Notes: generated by a model not told the origin, from the sequence alone. A DNA stretch of 11,278 nucleotides from an uncultured Zetaproteobacteria bacterium (GCA_947311795.1 CAMZLX010000193.1:1-11278); one strand, 5' to 3'. Shown: positions 1 through 6,108, counted from the stretch's first letter. A program made the numbers and translations.

Positions 1-704
1 GTGCAAACATAATCCACATGCGGGCATGGCTCATCATCGGATAGGTTGGTGATGCGATTAGCCTCGGGCTTTTGTATGGCAGCCATCAATGCCGCAACAA
101 TATCATCCACATGAATGCGGTTGGAATAATGGGCAGGTTGCCAAGCTACTGATTTATAATTGCCTGCTTTGAGTTTGGACACGATATTACGTTCATCACC
201 ATAAATACCTGCAAGGCGAAACACTTCAGCAGGCGCACTGCTATTTAGCCACGTTTGTTCAGCTTTGAGGCGTTCAACACCTCTTGGGCTATCGGAAAAG
301 TTGGTCGAAGTCTCATCAATCCAATCGCCACCACTGTCAGCATAGACGCTGGTTGCCGACAAATAACCTGCCCACTTGAGGTTGGGTAGTTTGGCGACAA
401 GAGACTTTACCCATGAGGATTGTGTTTCAAATGGTTTTTTGTGGGCATCATAACTTAGCGGAATGGAATCAAGCACGGCATCACAGTTTTTTAACCAAGC
501 ATCATCCAAACTTGCAGGGTTGTCATTCACGATGGCATCCATGCCAAGTCTGTTTAATGCATTCGCAGTGTTTGGATTGCGCACTGTGGCTTTGACGTTG
601 ATGCCATGCGTCAAACATGATTGCGCAAGTTGGCGACCCACATACCCACAGCCAAGAATTAATAAGTAGTGAGGGGTGCTATGTGTATCTTGTGAGGTGC
701 TCAT
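1..704 (-). CDS. YeeZ-like NAD(P)-dependent epimerase/dehydratase (SDR), C-terminus cut by window edge
   Basis: An open frame on the minus strand runs from an ATG at 704-702 to the left window edge without a stop, giving about 234 residues. The N-terminus is a Rossmann fold: LLILGCGYVGRQLA at residues 14-27 carries the GxGxxG dinucleotide-binding loop. Further on are YLSATSVYADSGGDW, then a PRGVERLKAE segment, FRLAGIYGDERN and NRIHVDDIV. This is the pattern of the atypical extended SDR group that includes E. coli YeeZ, in which an Arg-containing segment takes the place of the usual YxxxK. The family is annotated as nucleoside-diphosphate-sugar epimerase-like, but its substrate is not established. 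No strong Shine-Dalgarno precedes the ATG, so the start is the first plausible one rather than a proven one. It is transcribed away from the DUF2853 gene. The missing part should be the last 40-60 residues. Forward-strand ORFs over 413-805 are its shadows. Confidence 0.85.
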   Translation of the reverse strand, partial: MSTSQDTHSTPHYLLILGCGYVGRQLAQSCLTHGINVKATVRNPNTANALNRLGMDAIVNDNPASLDDAWLKNCDAVLDSIPLSYDAHKKPFETQSSWVKSLVAKLPNLKWAGYLSATSVYADSGGDWIDETSTNFSDSPRGVERLKAEQTWLNSSAPAEVFRLAGIYGDERNIVSKLKAGNYKSVAWQPAHYSNRIHVDDIVAALMAAIQKPEANRITNLSDDEPCPHVDYVC

Positions 705-826
705 GTTGCGAAATTAGCAATATATGTCATGAACAGCAAGGTAAAGTGATGGTGATAAATAGCACTTTCAATTTTCCAGTGTGCTGGCATCATAACGCAT
801 TATAAATCCAATAAGAGGGGAAGAAT

Positions 827-1156
827 ATGAGTGAAATTTTTGACAAAGCATTAGAAGGCGTAAAAAAATATGATAACAATCCAGATGAAGCATTGCTTCA
901 GAAGATGGCAAAAACGTATGCTATCGTGATGCGTAATCGGGATGCGAGTGGCGTGGCATGTAGCGATAAAGCTGAAAAGGCGACTGTGCGCAAGAACTTT
1001 TTGAAAAAGAAATTGGGTTTAACCATGAGCGATGCAGACCTAGATTCAGCGGTAGATGAGGTGTGTCAAACCATGTCGGCAGATCGTTTTAAATCGCGCT
1101 TGGTCATGTATTACCTGCTTACGAAGAAGTTTGGGAAAGAGTCAGTCTTTATCTGA
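827..1156 (+). CDS. DUF2853 family protein of unknown function
   Basis: This is a 109-residue, probably cytosolic protein with no signal peptide or membrane segment. It matches the DUF2853 pattern as I remember it: a central VACSDKAEKATVRKNFLKKKLGL block (about residues 43-65) and a C-terminal VMYYLLTKKFGKESVF block (about 92-108), joined by an acidic helix containing AVDEVCQTM. It is predicted to be mostly helical, with a Lys-rich middle and acidic flanks. The start is supported by an AGAGGGG Shine-Dalgarno at 814-820, six bases before the ATG. It appears to be a single-gene transcript: the upstream neighbour is divergent and a strong intrinsic terminator follows 28 bases after the stop. No biochemical role is known for the family, and the neighbours (an epimerase and a tRNA) do not suggest one. 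Confidence 0.88.
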   Translation: MSEIFDKALEGVKKYDNNPDEALLQKMAKTYAIVMRNRDASGVACSDKAEKATVRKNFLKKKLGLTMSDADLDSAVDEVCQTMSADRFKSRLVMYYLLTKKFGKESVFI

Positions 1157-1184
1157 GTAATACATTTAAACTGTGGTTTTTATG

Positions 1185-1218
1185 GGAAAGGGGTGCATAT
1201 GCATCCCTTTTTTGTTTT
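1185..1218 (+). terminator. Intrinsic terminator after the DUF2853 gene
   Basis: A near-perfect hairpin is centred on 1198/1199. The arm AAAGGGGTGCAT (1187-1198) pairs with ATGCATCCCTTT (1199-1210) with a single G-T wobble, probably closing on a four-base ATAT loop. Extra pairing of the two G's at 1185-1186 with T's is possible. The 3' arm runs straight into TTTTTTGTTTT. The downstream T-run and the position 28 bases after the stop at 1156 fit rho-independent termination of rightward transcription. The opposite strand has only a short T-run, so it is not clearly bidirectional. Confidence 0.85.
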
Positions 1219-1247
1219 AACGGTTTATGTTTAGGTATCGTTCTTGC

Positions 1248-1276
1248 TTGCCACGCCAGTCGTTTAAAACTATCGT
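1248..1276 (+). promoter_or_regulatory. Candidate sigma-70 promoter for the tRNA (and possibly bolA-grxD)
   Basis: TTGCCA at 1248-1253 (5/6 to consensus) is separated by exactly 17 bases from TATCGT at 1271-1276 (4/6). The -10 is followed by a G+C-rich discriminator, GCGCCCC, as is typical of stable-RNA promoters under stringent control. A start near 1283 would leave a leader of about 20 bases before the tRNA. It was found by eye only, and the -10 match is modest. Confidence 0.45.
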
Positions 1277-1302
1277 GCGCCCCTGTGAATTTTACAGATA
1301 AT

Positions 1303-1379
1303 GGGCTTATGGCGCAACTGGTTAGCGCAACCGGCTCATAACCGGTTGGTTCTAGGTTCGAGTCCTAGTAAGCCCACCA
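1303..1379 (+). tRNA. tRNA with CAT anticodon (elongator Met or Ile2)
   Basis: The full cloverleaf can be drawn. The acceptor stem GGGCTTA (1303-1309) pairs with TAAGCCC (1369-1375), followed by discriminator A and an encoded CCA (1377-1379). The D stem is GCGC (1312-1315) with GCGC (1325-1328). The anticodon stem is ACCGG (1330-1334) with CCGGT (1342-1346), around loop CTCATAA with anticodon CAT at 1337-1339. The T arm is CTAGG-TTCGAGT-CCTAG. The acceptor begins with a G-C pair and the anticodon stem lacks three consecutive G-C pairs, so it is not an initiator tRNA. A CAT anticodon can mean elongator methionine, or isoleucine 2 read after lysidine modification by TilS. The GGG...CCC acceptor reminds me of some Ile2 genes, but I cannot settle it by eye. 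Confidence 0.95.
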
Positions 1380-1402
1380 ATTATGATGGCAAAGCATAAG
1401 GC

Positions 1403-1410
1403 AAGTGAGG
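1403..1410 (+). promoter_or_regulatory. Shine-Dalgarno that fixes the bolA start
   Basis: AAGTGAGG lies eight bases before the ATG at 1419. The in-frame ATG pair at 1383-1388 starts only three bases after the tRNA CCA end and has no ribosome binding site, so the downstream ATG is the likely start. Confidence 0.6.
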
Positions 1411-1418
1411 TGTTTGAT

Positions 1419-1664
1419 ATGAGCAGTGTAAATCCCGAACAGTTAAAAGCCTTGGTTTGCCAAGAAATCGAAGATGCGCAAGTGGATGTCACCTGCTATT
1501 CAGGTGACAACCATTTTGAAATGACTGTTGTTTCAACGCAATTCGAAGGTAAACCCCGTATCGCAAGGCATAAAATGGTGTATGCCGCATTGGGTGACAA
1601 TATGCGCCAAGCGGTGCATGCTCTAGCTTTAAAAACAAAAACGCCTGAGGAGGCAGCAGCATGA
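1419..1664 (+). CDS. bolA: BolA family protein
   Basis: This is a small BolA-fold protein, 81 residues from the ATG at 1419. BolA proteins partner monothiol glutaredoxins and share a [2Fe-2S] cluster with them, acting in iron-sulfur trafficking or iron sensing. Family features are GDNHFEMTVVS (residues 29-39, with His32 in the cluster loop), FEGKPRIARHKMVY (42-55, with the conserved His51) and HALALKTKTPEE at the C-terminus. The RHKMVY and HALAL wording recalls BolA itself. The short length and absence of a C-terminal tail recall IbaG/YrbA, so the subgroup is open. The longer frame from 1383 would add 12 residues unlike the family and abuts the tRNA. The stop overlaps the start of grxD (ATGA, 1661-1664), so the two are surely co-translated and the products very probably interact. 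Confidence 0.9.
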   Translation: MSSVNPEQLKALVCQEIEDAQVDVTCYSGDNHFEMTVVSTQFEGKPRIARHKMVYAALGDNMRQAVHALALKTKTPEEAAA

Positions 1665-2011
1665 GTGATTCAGTACAAGATTCAGTGCAAGGGCAAATCG
1701 CAGAAGTTGTGAAAAACAATGATATCTTATTGTTTATGAAAGGCACGCCACAAATGCCACAATGCGGATTCTCGCAGCGGGTATGTGCGATTTTGCAGGA
1801 GCAAGATGTACCATTTGCTGCCATCAATGTGTTGCTCGACCCATTAGTGCGTGAAGGTATTAAAGTATTTAGTGATTGGCCAACTATCCCTCAACTGTAT
1901 GTGAAAGGTGAGTTTGTTGGCGGTTGTGACATCGTATCTGAAATGCATGAAGATGGTGAGCTTGCAACCATGCTTGCGCCGTTTAAAGCAGGTGATGTAG
2001 AAAAAGCATAG
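1661..2011 (+). CDS. grxD: Monothiol glutaredoxin, Grx4 type
   Basis: A 116-residue CGFS-class glutaredoxin. The active-site CGFS is at residues 35-38 within FMKGTPQMPQCGFSQ. The cis-proline segment WPTIPQLYVKGEFVGG and the following CDIVSEMHEDGEL supply the glutathione-binding residues of the thioredoxin fold. In this family a homodimer, or a heterodimer with BolA, coordinates a [2Fe-2S] cluster using the CGFS cysteine and glutathione, and donates it to apo-proteins; it is not a general disulfide reductase. The length matches E. coli GrxD (about 115 residues). The start is set by GAGGAGG at 1647-1653, seven bases upstream, and by the 4-nt overlap with bolA. The pairing with bolA supports a cytosolic iron-sulfur role. 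Confidence 0.96.
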   Translation: MSDSVQDSVQGQIAEVVKNNDILLFMKGTPQMPQCGFSQRVCAILQEQDVPFAAINVLLDPLVREGIKVFSDWPTIPQLYVKGEFVGGCDIVSEMHEDGELATMLAPFKAGDVEKA

Positions 2012-2015
2012 ATGC

Positions 2016-2043
2016 TTGCCAAACAGATGAAAAAAGGTATAGC
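2016..2043 (+). promoter_or_regulatory. Candidate sigma-70 promoter for the rpoN cluster
   Basis: TTGCCA (2016-2021, 5/6) and TATAGC (2038-2043, 4/6) are spaced by 16 bases in the 92-base gap between grxD and rpoN. This would give a leader of roughly 55 bases before the rpoN ATG. No intrinsic terminator is visible after grxD, so read-through from the bolA-grxD transcript is also possible. Found by eye, moderate support. Confidence 0.35.
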
Positions 2044-2103
2044 CCTTCAGTGAATATGCTCCGTTTAAGTGTCATGTGTATATTGTTAAGTGAGTCATTG
2101 TAA

Positions 2104-3507
2104 ATGGCTGGTGCTTCGCAGAACCTTAGCCACAAACAGTCGCAACGCCTTGCGCTAACGCCACAGCTAACGCAAAGTCTTAAAGTTTTGGCGATGAACA
2201 GCCAAGAGCTAGAGCTTTTTATTGAAGAAAGTTTGGAATCAAACCCTCTGCTGGAAATGGAGCAAGTCAAAGAGTCAGTGGTTGGCGAAGGTGTTTCGGG
2301 CAACAAAAAAGATTCAGACTGGCAGGAAACTGATGGTGGTGACCGTTGGGATAATATGTATCAAAACAATCGTGGTTTTGATTCTGGTGAAGAGATTGAA
2401 CAGCAATGGCAGGATGAACAAAGCTTAAGTGACTCCTTGCATGAACAAATCGCACAGCAGCCCATGGATGAACAAGAGCGCGATATCGCACATGCCATTA
2501 TTGATTCTCTAGAAGATGATGGTTATTTCAGGGCATCGGTTGAAGAGGTTTTATCAGGGCTTGATGATAAAACAGTCAAAAAATCAAAAATTATTGAAGT
2601 GTTGGAATGCGTGGTGCAAGAGCTTGAACCTTCAGGCATTGGTGCGCGGGATTTAACAGAATGTTTACTGCTGCAAATTCCTGATGCTGATTCATCCGCG
2701 ATGCTGGTGCGTCAGATGTTATTGTATCACGCTGATATCTTGACTGATGATGTGGCGCTTTTGCAAGCCATGCAATGTGATATTGAAACATTGGATGCTG
2801 CACGTGCCCTTTTGCGCAGGCTGGACCCATTCCCTGGGCATGGTTTACGCGGGCAAGAGAACATCTATGTGCAACCGGAGCTCATTTTTCGTTTGGTGAA
2901 CAAAAAGATTGAGATTGAAGTGCCAAGGTCGGGTTGGCGGGGTTTAAAAATCAGCGGGCAATGGTCGGGGCAAAAATGGACAGGCAGCGACCGTAAATTT
3001 ATGGATTCGGCGAACCAAGAGGCGAAATGGTTGCTCCAAGCGCTTGACCAGCGCAGCGACACCTTAATGAAAGTAGGTTTATGCCTTGCCAAACGACAAC
3101 GCCTTTTTTTAGAGCATGGTATTTTGGGTTTGAAGCCGTTAACCTTACAAGATGTGGCGGAAGAAGTGGGCTTGCATGAATCAACTATTTCTCGCGTCAC
3201 CAATGGAAAGTATGCGCAGACCCCTTTGGGTTTGATTGAATTACGCAGGTTCTTTTCGGCGGGCTTGCCAACGCGTGGCGGTGGTTTAATCTCTGTATTT
3301 AGGGTGCAACAGCGGGTCAAAACATTGATTGAATCAGAGCCGTTAGGCAACCCGATTTCGGACCAAGCTATTTCAGAGCGATTACAGGCAGAAGGTATTG
3401 AAATCGCAAGGCGCACGGTTGCCAAATACCGCGAACAGTTAGGGCTGCCACCAAGCAGCCAAAGAAGGCGAACCGCCAAAGCGCGGTTAACACAAAAACG
3501 GAGGTAA
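2104..3507 (+). CDS. rpoN: RNA polymerase sigma-54 factor
   Basis: A 467-residue sigma-54, close to the usual 470-500. Region I (about residues 1-50) carries QSQRLALTPQLTQSLKVLAM and the ESLESNPLLE stretch that contacts activator AAA+ ATPases. Residues about 55-110 form the acidic, variable region II. The core-binding domain follows, with LEPSGIGARDLTECLLLQ and LDPFPGHGL. The helix-turn-helix around 347-373 reads VAEEVGLHESTISRVT and leads into KYAQTPLGLIELRRFF. The C-terminal RpoN box ARRTVAKYR starts at about 435 and recognises the -24 element. All parts are intact. A short AAGTGAG lies nine bases before the ATG. The E. coli-type upstream lpt genes are replaced here by bolA-grxD. The stop is four bases before hpf, whose ribosome binding site lies inside the last rpoN codons. 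Confidence 0.97.
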   Translation: MAGASQNLSHKQSQRLALTPQLTQSLKVLAMNSQELELFIEESLESNPLLEMEQVKESVVGEGVSGNKKDSDWQETDGGDRWDNMYQNNRGFDSGEEIEQQWQDEQSLSDSLHEQIAQQPMDEQERDIAHAIIDSLEDDGYFRASVEEVLSGLDDKTVKKSKIIEVLECVVQELEPSGIGARDLTECLLLQIPDADSSAMLVRQMLLYHADILTDDVALLQAMQCDIETLDAARALLRRLDPFPGHGLRGQENIYVQPELIFRLVNKKIEIEVPRSGWRGLKISGQWSGQKWTGSDRKFMDSANQEAKWLLQALDQRSDTLMKVGLCLAKRQRLFLEHGILGLKPLTLQDVAEEVGLHESTISRVTNGKYAQTPLGLIELRRFFSAGLPTRGGGLISVFRVQQRVKTLIESEPLGNPISDQAISERLQAEGIEIARRTVAKYREQLGLPPSSQRRRTAKARLTQKRR

Positions 3508-3511
3508 GACT

Positions 3512-4072
3512 ATGCAAGTAAGCATTACAGGACGTCATGTTGAATTGACTGAACCGCTAAAAGAGTATGTGCATGAAAAGCTAGGACATTTAAAACATTC
3601 GTTTGACCATGTGGTGGATGTGCATGTGGTGTTAACGGTGGAAAAACATCGGCAACGTGCAGAGATTACGATTCGTGCTAACGGTGTAGTGATTCATGCC
3701 AAAGGTGAAACCGACGATATGTATGCATCCATTGATAGTGTAGTGGATAAGCTGAACCGTCAATTGAAACGCTATCGCGCGAAGTTGTATCGCCACCAAA
3801 ACAAAGGTCGTAAAACCAGTATGCGTTTGAAATATAAAGCCTTGGATGTGGGGTCTGACCAAGAGGAACTGGCAGAAGGTTATACGCCCAATACTTTGGC
3901 TGAAGATACGGTTGATGTGGAAGTGTTGAGTATGGATGAAGCAGTGATGAAGCTGGAATTATCTGAGCAGGATAATGTTTTACTTTTCACCAATGAAGAA
4001 ACAGGAAAGCTGAACGCATTAACTCGAAAACCTGATGGCTCACTGAGCTGGATTGAGCCTGAAGCCAACTGA
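3512..4072 (+). CDS. hpf: Ribosome hibernation promoting factor, long form
   Basis: A 186-residue two-domain protein. Residues 1-100 are the HPF/RaiA domain, beginning MQVSITGRHVELTEPLKEYV and containing the basic helix LNRQLKRYRAKLYRHQ. This domain binds the 30S decoding centre and blocks mRNA and tRNA. After a linker, residues about 128-183 match the C-terminal dimerisation domain of long HPF: VEVLSMDEAVMKLELS, then FTNEETGKLNALTRKPDGSLSWIEP. In other bacteria long HPF joins two 70S particles into inactive 100S dimers without needing RMF. Gammaproteobacterial HPF at this locus is usually the short form of about 95 residues. The strong CGGAGG at 3499-3504 sits within the end of rpoN, just before its TAA, implying coupled translation. 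Confidence 0.95.
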   Translation: MQVSITGRHVELTEPLKEYVHEKLGHLKHSFDHVVDVHVVLTVEKHRQRAEITIRANGVVIHAKGETDDMYASIDSVVDKLNRQLKRYRAKLYRHQNKGRKTSMRLKYKALDVGSDQEELAEGYTPNTLAEDTVDVEVLSMDEAVMKLELSEQDNVLLFTNEETGKLNALTRKPDGSLSWIEPEAN

Positions 4073-4073
4073 T

Positions 4074-4511
4074 ATGACAGATGTGAATATGATGGTGATC
4101 CCTGAGCATGTGCTTTTGGGGTCAGAGGCTGAAAGTAAACGCGCCTTGCTCACTGAAATGGTGAAATTATTGAGTTCGGTGGATTTAGATTTGGCACTTG
4201 AAGTGATTACAGCACGTGAACAATTGGGCAGTACTGGCATGGGGCATGGGGTGGCGATTCCACATGGGCGATTGGAAGGTTTACAAGAACCACAAATAGC
4301 AGTTGCTATCCATGAGAAAGGTGTTGATTTTGATGCGATTGATGGTGGATTGGTAAATATTGTAGTGATGTTGCTTGTGCCCAATGATGACCATCAAATT
4401 CATTTGGGTTTGCTGGCAAAGTTGGCACGTTTATTACAACAAGAATCAGTTCGTGCAGCACTACTAGCCGCGACAGATGCGGATGAAGTGGCGAGTATAT
4501 TTCAGGCGTGA
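4074..4511 (+). CDS. ptsN: PTS nitrogen-regulatory EIIA (EIIA-Ntr)
   Basis: 145 residues from the ATG at 4074, two bases after the hpf stop. The phosphorylatable histidine is His64 in GMGHGVAIPHGRLEG, the EIIA-Ntr/fructose-type motif; EREQ-like residues precede it in ITAREQLGSTG. The C-terminal segment IVVMLLVPNDDHQIHLGLLAKLARLLQ is also typical. The protein receives phosphate from HPr. In studied proteobacteria it acts as a regulator (for example of potassium transport and of the stringent and nitrogen responses) rather than in sugar uptake. An in-frame TTG at 4053 inside hpf would add seven residues, and an ATG at 4089 would remove five. No strong Shine-Dalgarno decides among them; 4074 gives a family-like length. 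It lies in the same reading frame as rapZ, 30 bases downstream. Confidence 0.94.
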   Translation: MTDVNMMVIPEHVLLGSEAESKRALLTEMVKLLSSVDLDLALEVITAREQLGSTGMGHGVAIPHGRLEGLQEPQIAVAIHEKGVDFDAIDGGLVNIVVMLLVPNDDHQIHLGLLAKLARLLQQESVRAALLAATDADEVASIFQA

Positions 4512-4541
4512 ACCTGCCTTCTCAAAGTATGGCGGTGTAGG

Positions 4542-5402
4542 GTGCTGTTAATTATCACTGGGTTATCGGGCGCAGGCAAGAGTACGGCGCTGCATGCATT
4601 GGAAGATAACGGCTTTTTCTGTACGGATAACTTGCCCATGACCATGTTGGCTGATTGGGCAGAAAACATGATTCGCAATGAATATAATGCAGCTGTTGGT
4701 ATTGATATTCGTAGCTCGGGAAGCCCTGAGTTGTTGCAGCAAGTGCTGTCGGATATTCGTGAAGATGCGGACTGGAAAATTGTGTTTATTGATGCCAAAG
4801 ATGAGGTGTTGCAACGCCGTTTTTCTACGGTGCGTCGCCGCCATCCTTATTTGACCCAAGTTGGCTTAGAGCAAGCGATTGCTGCTGAGCGGCAAGCATT
4901 GGGCTCATTGCATCATCAAGCAGATGTGGTGTTTGATAGCTCCAATTTAACGCCTTATCAACTCTCGGATTTGGTGGAAAGCTACTGGAAAAAACAAGAA
5001 ACAAGTTTGGCACAAACTGAATCGCTGGTTTGGTCGTTGGTGTCTTTTAGTTATCAGCGCGGGCTTCCGTCAGGTGCAGATATGGTGATGGATATGCGCT
5101 TTTTGCCCAACCCCCATTATGAGCGAGCGCTTGCACCACTCACAGGTAAAGATAAACCAGTGCAAGATTTTTTAAGCCAATTGGATGAGGTGCAACAAGC
5201 TGAAAAGTATATTCAAGATTGGTTATCTTTTGTTTGCCCTAAAATGGTTCAAGAACGAAAACGTTATTTTACAATTGGATTTGGTTGTAGCGGGGGTAGG
5301 CACCGTTCCGTGTATATGACAGAGATGATAGCTCAATGGTTATCGGATAACCATATGGGCACACCCATTGTCCGCCATCGTGAAATTGGGGATATTCATT
5401 GA
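4542..5402 (+). CDS. rapZ: RNase adapter protein RapZ
   Basis: A 286-residue RapZ/YvcJ-family protein. The N-terminal P-loop GLSGAGKST is at residues 7-15, followed by CTDNLP (27-32). The middle has SFSYQRGLPSGADMVMDMRF and FLPNPHY. The C-terminal domain carries FTIGFGCSGGRHRSV (243-257), equivalent to the C(T/S)GG.HRSV motif used for RNA binding and signal sensing. In enterobacteria RapZ delivers small RNAs to RNase E and controls glucosamine-6-phosphate synthase; elsewhere it is known as a nucleotide-binding protein often beside PTS genes. The start is GTG at 4542, since the P-loop begins six residues later, although the ribosome binding site is poor. The stop is overlapped by the next gene (TTGA, 5399-5402). 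The length is normal. Confidence 0.96.
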   Translation: MLLIITGLSGAGKSTALHALEDNGFFCTDNLPMTMLADWAENMIRNEYNAAVGIDIRSSGSPELLQQVLSDIREDADWKIVFIDAKDEVLQRRFSTVRRRHPYLTQVGLEQAIAAERQALGSLHHQADVVFDSSNLTPYQLSDLVESYWKKQETSLAQTESLVWSLVSFSYQRGLPSGADMVMDMRFLPNPHYERALAPLTGKDKPVQDFLSQLDEVQQAEKYIQDWLSFVCPKMVQERKRYFTIGFGCSGGRHRSVYMTEMIAQWLSDNHMGTPIVRHREIGDIH

Positions 5403-5842
5403 TTGGCATTATCCTTATTGCACATGCAGGCATTGCGTCGGAAACCAAAGCCGCTGTTGAATATATTTTACAACAACAATCCGATTTCGCGGCAGTTGAT
5501 ATTGTCAATTCAGATGATGCAATAGCGCAGACACAATTATTTAAAGACCACTTGCAGTCTATGTCTCAACATTGTGATGGGGTGTTGGTCATGGCAGATA
5601 TTTTTGGTGCAACGCCTTGTAATATTGCGATGAATGCGATTGCTGGCGGTCATTATGCCTGCACAATTGAGTTGATGGCAGGGTTTAATTTACCAACCTT
5701 GATTAAAACCATGTTAGAGCGAGAGCATCATGATGTGCAAACACTTGCGCGTCTCAGCTTGGATGCAGGACAAAAGTATATGCGTCTTGGTTCGCAAGAG
5801 TATGCCATGCAAGCAGCTTTAGATACGAGCAAAGCAGCATGA
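5399..5842 (+). CDS. PTS EIIA protein, mannose/fructose (EIIA-Man) family
   Basis: A 147-residue free-standing EIIA-Man domain. The active histidine is His9 in GIILIAHAGIASE. A second signature, VMADIFGATPCNIAM (about residues 64-78), corresponds to the usual D.FGGTPCN segment, with Gly replaced by Ala. The start is a TTG at 5399 overlapping the rapZ TGA by 4 nt, with TTGGGG seven bases upstream; no other start preserves the N-terminal strand that carries His9. No EIIB, EIIC or EIID gene follows, so it probably serves as a regulatory phosphate acceptor, as proposed for similar orphan EIIA-Man proteins in many proteobacteria. DhaM has the same EIIA-HPr-EI order, but in one chain and beside dhaK/dhaL, which are absent here. 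Confidence 0.92.
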   Translation: MIGIILIAHAGIASETKAAVEYILQQQSDFAAVDIVNSDDAIAQTQLFKDHLQSMSQHCDGVLVMADIFGATPCNIAMNAIAGGHYACTIELMAGFNLPTLIKTMLEREHHDVQTLARLSLDAGQKYMRLGSQEYAMQAALDTSKAA

Positions 5843-6108
5843 AAAAGAAACACGTCACGGTGGTGAACAAGCTGGGTTTACATGCGCGAACATCGGCGCA
5901 GTTTGTTGGGCTTGCCAATGGTTTTCCGTGCGATGTGCGGATAAAGCGAGATGATTTGAATGTGAACGGGAAAAGCTTGATGGCAATTCTAACCTTGGCA
6001 GCTAGCCAGGGAACGAAGCTGGTGATTCAAACCGATGGTGAGCAGGAAAAAAAGGCGCTGCATCAATTGTGCGCTTTAGTCGAAAGCGGCTTTGGAGAGA
6101 AGCTGTGA
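5839..6108 (+). CDS. ptsH: Phosphocarrier protein HPr
   Basis: 89 residues, the standard HPr length. The catalytic His15 is in NKLGLHARTSAQF, followed by the invariant Arg17. The regulatory-site motif NVNGKSLMAILTLAA (41-55) keeps Ser46, the residue phosphorylated by HPr kinase in organisms that have it. HPr accepts phosphate from EI and passes it to EIIA proteins; here both ptsN and the EIIA-Man gene are just upstream. The ATG overlaps the EIIA stop (ATGA, 5839-5842) with no strong ribosome binding site of its own, which suggests coupled translation. The KSLMAIL wording fits both HPr and NPr proteins, so which EI partner it prefers is not shown by the sequence, but ptsI follows directly. Confidence 0.96.
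   Translation: MKKKHVTVVNKLGLHARTSAQFVGLANGFPCDVRIKRDDLNVNGKSLMAILTLAASQGTKLVIQTDGEQEKKALHQLCALVESGFGEKL
6094..6100 (+). promoter_or_regulatory. Shine-Dalgarno that fixes the ptsI start
   Basis: GGAGAGA ends four bases before a GTG at 6105 that overlaps the ptsH stop (GTGA). This favours GTG 6105 over the in-frame TTG at 6069, which lies 40 bases inside ptsH, has no such site, and would add 12 residues unlike EI. Confidence 0.65.

Noticed and set aside
785..797. Possible sigma-54 -24/-12 element before the DUF2853 gene (GG...GC)
   Set aside because: The spacing is GG-N9-GC instead of N10 and the flanking bases do not match TGGCAC/TTGCA.
413..805. Three overlapping forward-strand ORFs of 60-68 codons
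   Set aside because: They lie mostly antisense to the epimerase gene or in its upstream gap, have no family-like sequence and no good ribosome binding sites; the minus-strand frame has clear SDR motifs.
801..806. TATAAA as a -10 element for the DUF2853 gene
   Set aside because: No acceptable -35 lies 16-18 bases upstream, and a start here would leave almost no leader before the ribosome binding site.
1383..1418. Upstream ATG-ATG as the bolA start
   Set aside because: It begins three bases after the tRNA CCA end with no room for a ribosome binding site; ATG 1419 has one and gives a family-like N-terminus.
2865..3479. A 204-codon minus-strand ORF
   Set aside because: It is fully antisense to the conserved C-terminal domains of rpoN; its length follows from rpoN codon use and it shows no recognisable motif.
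4529..4540. Tiny ATG-GCG-GTG-TAG leader ORF just before the rapZ GTG
   Set aside because: Three codons with no ribosome binding site; likely chance.
4509..4544. ptsN and rapZ in the same frame, separated only by TGA, considered as a readthrough fusion
   Set aside because: Both proteins have family-typical ends and there is no readthrough signal; a shared frame occurs by chance in a third of cases.
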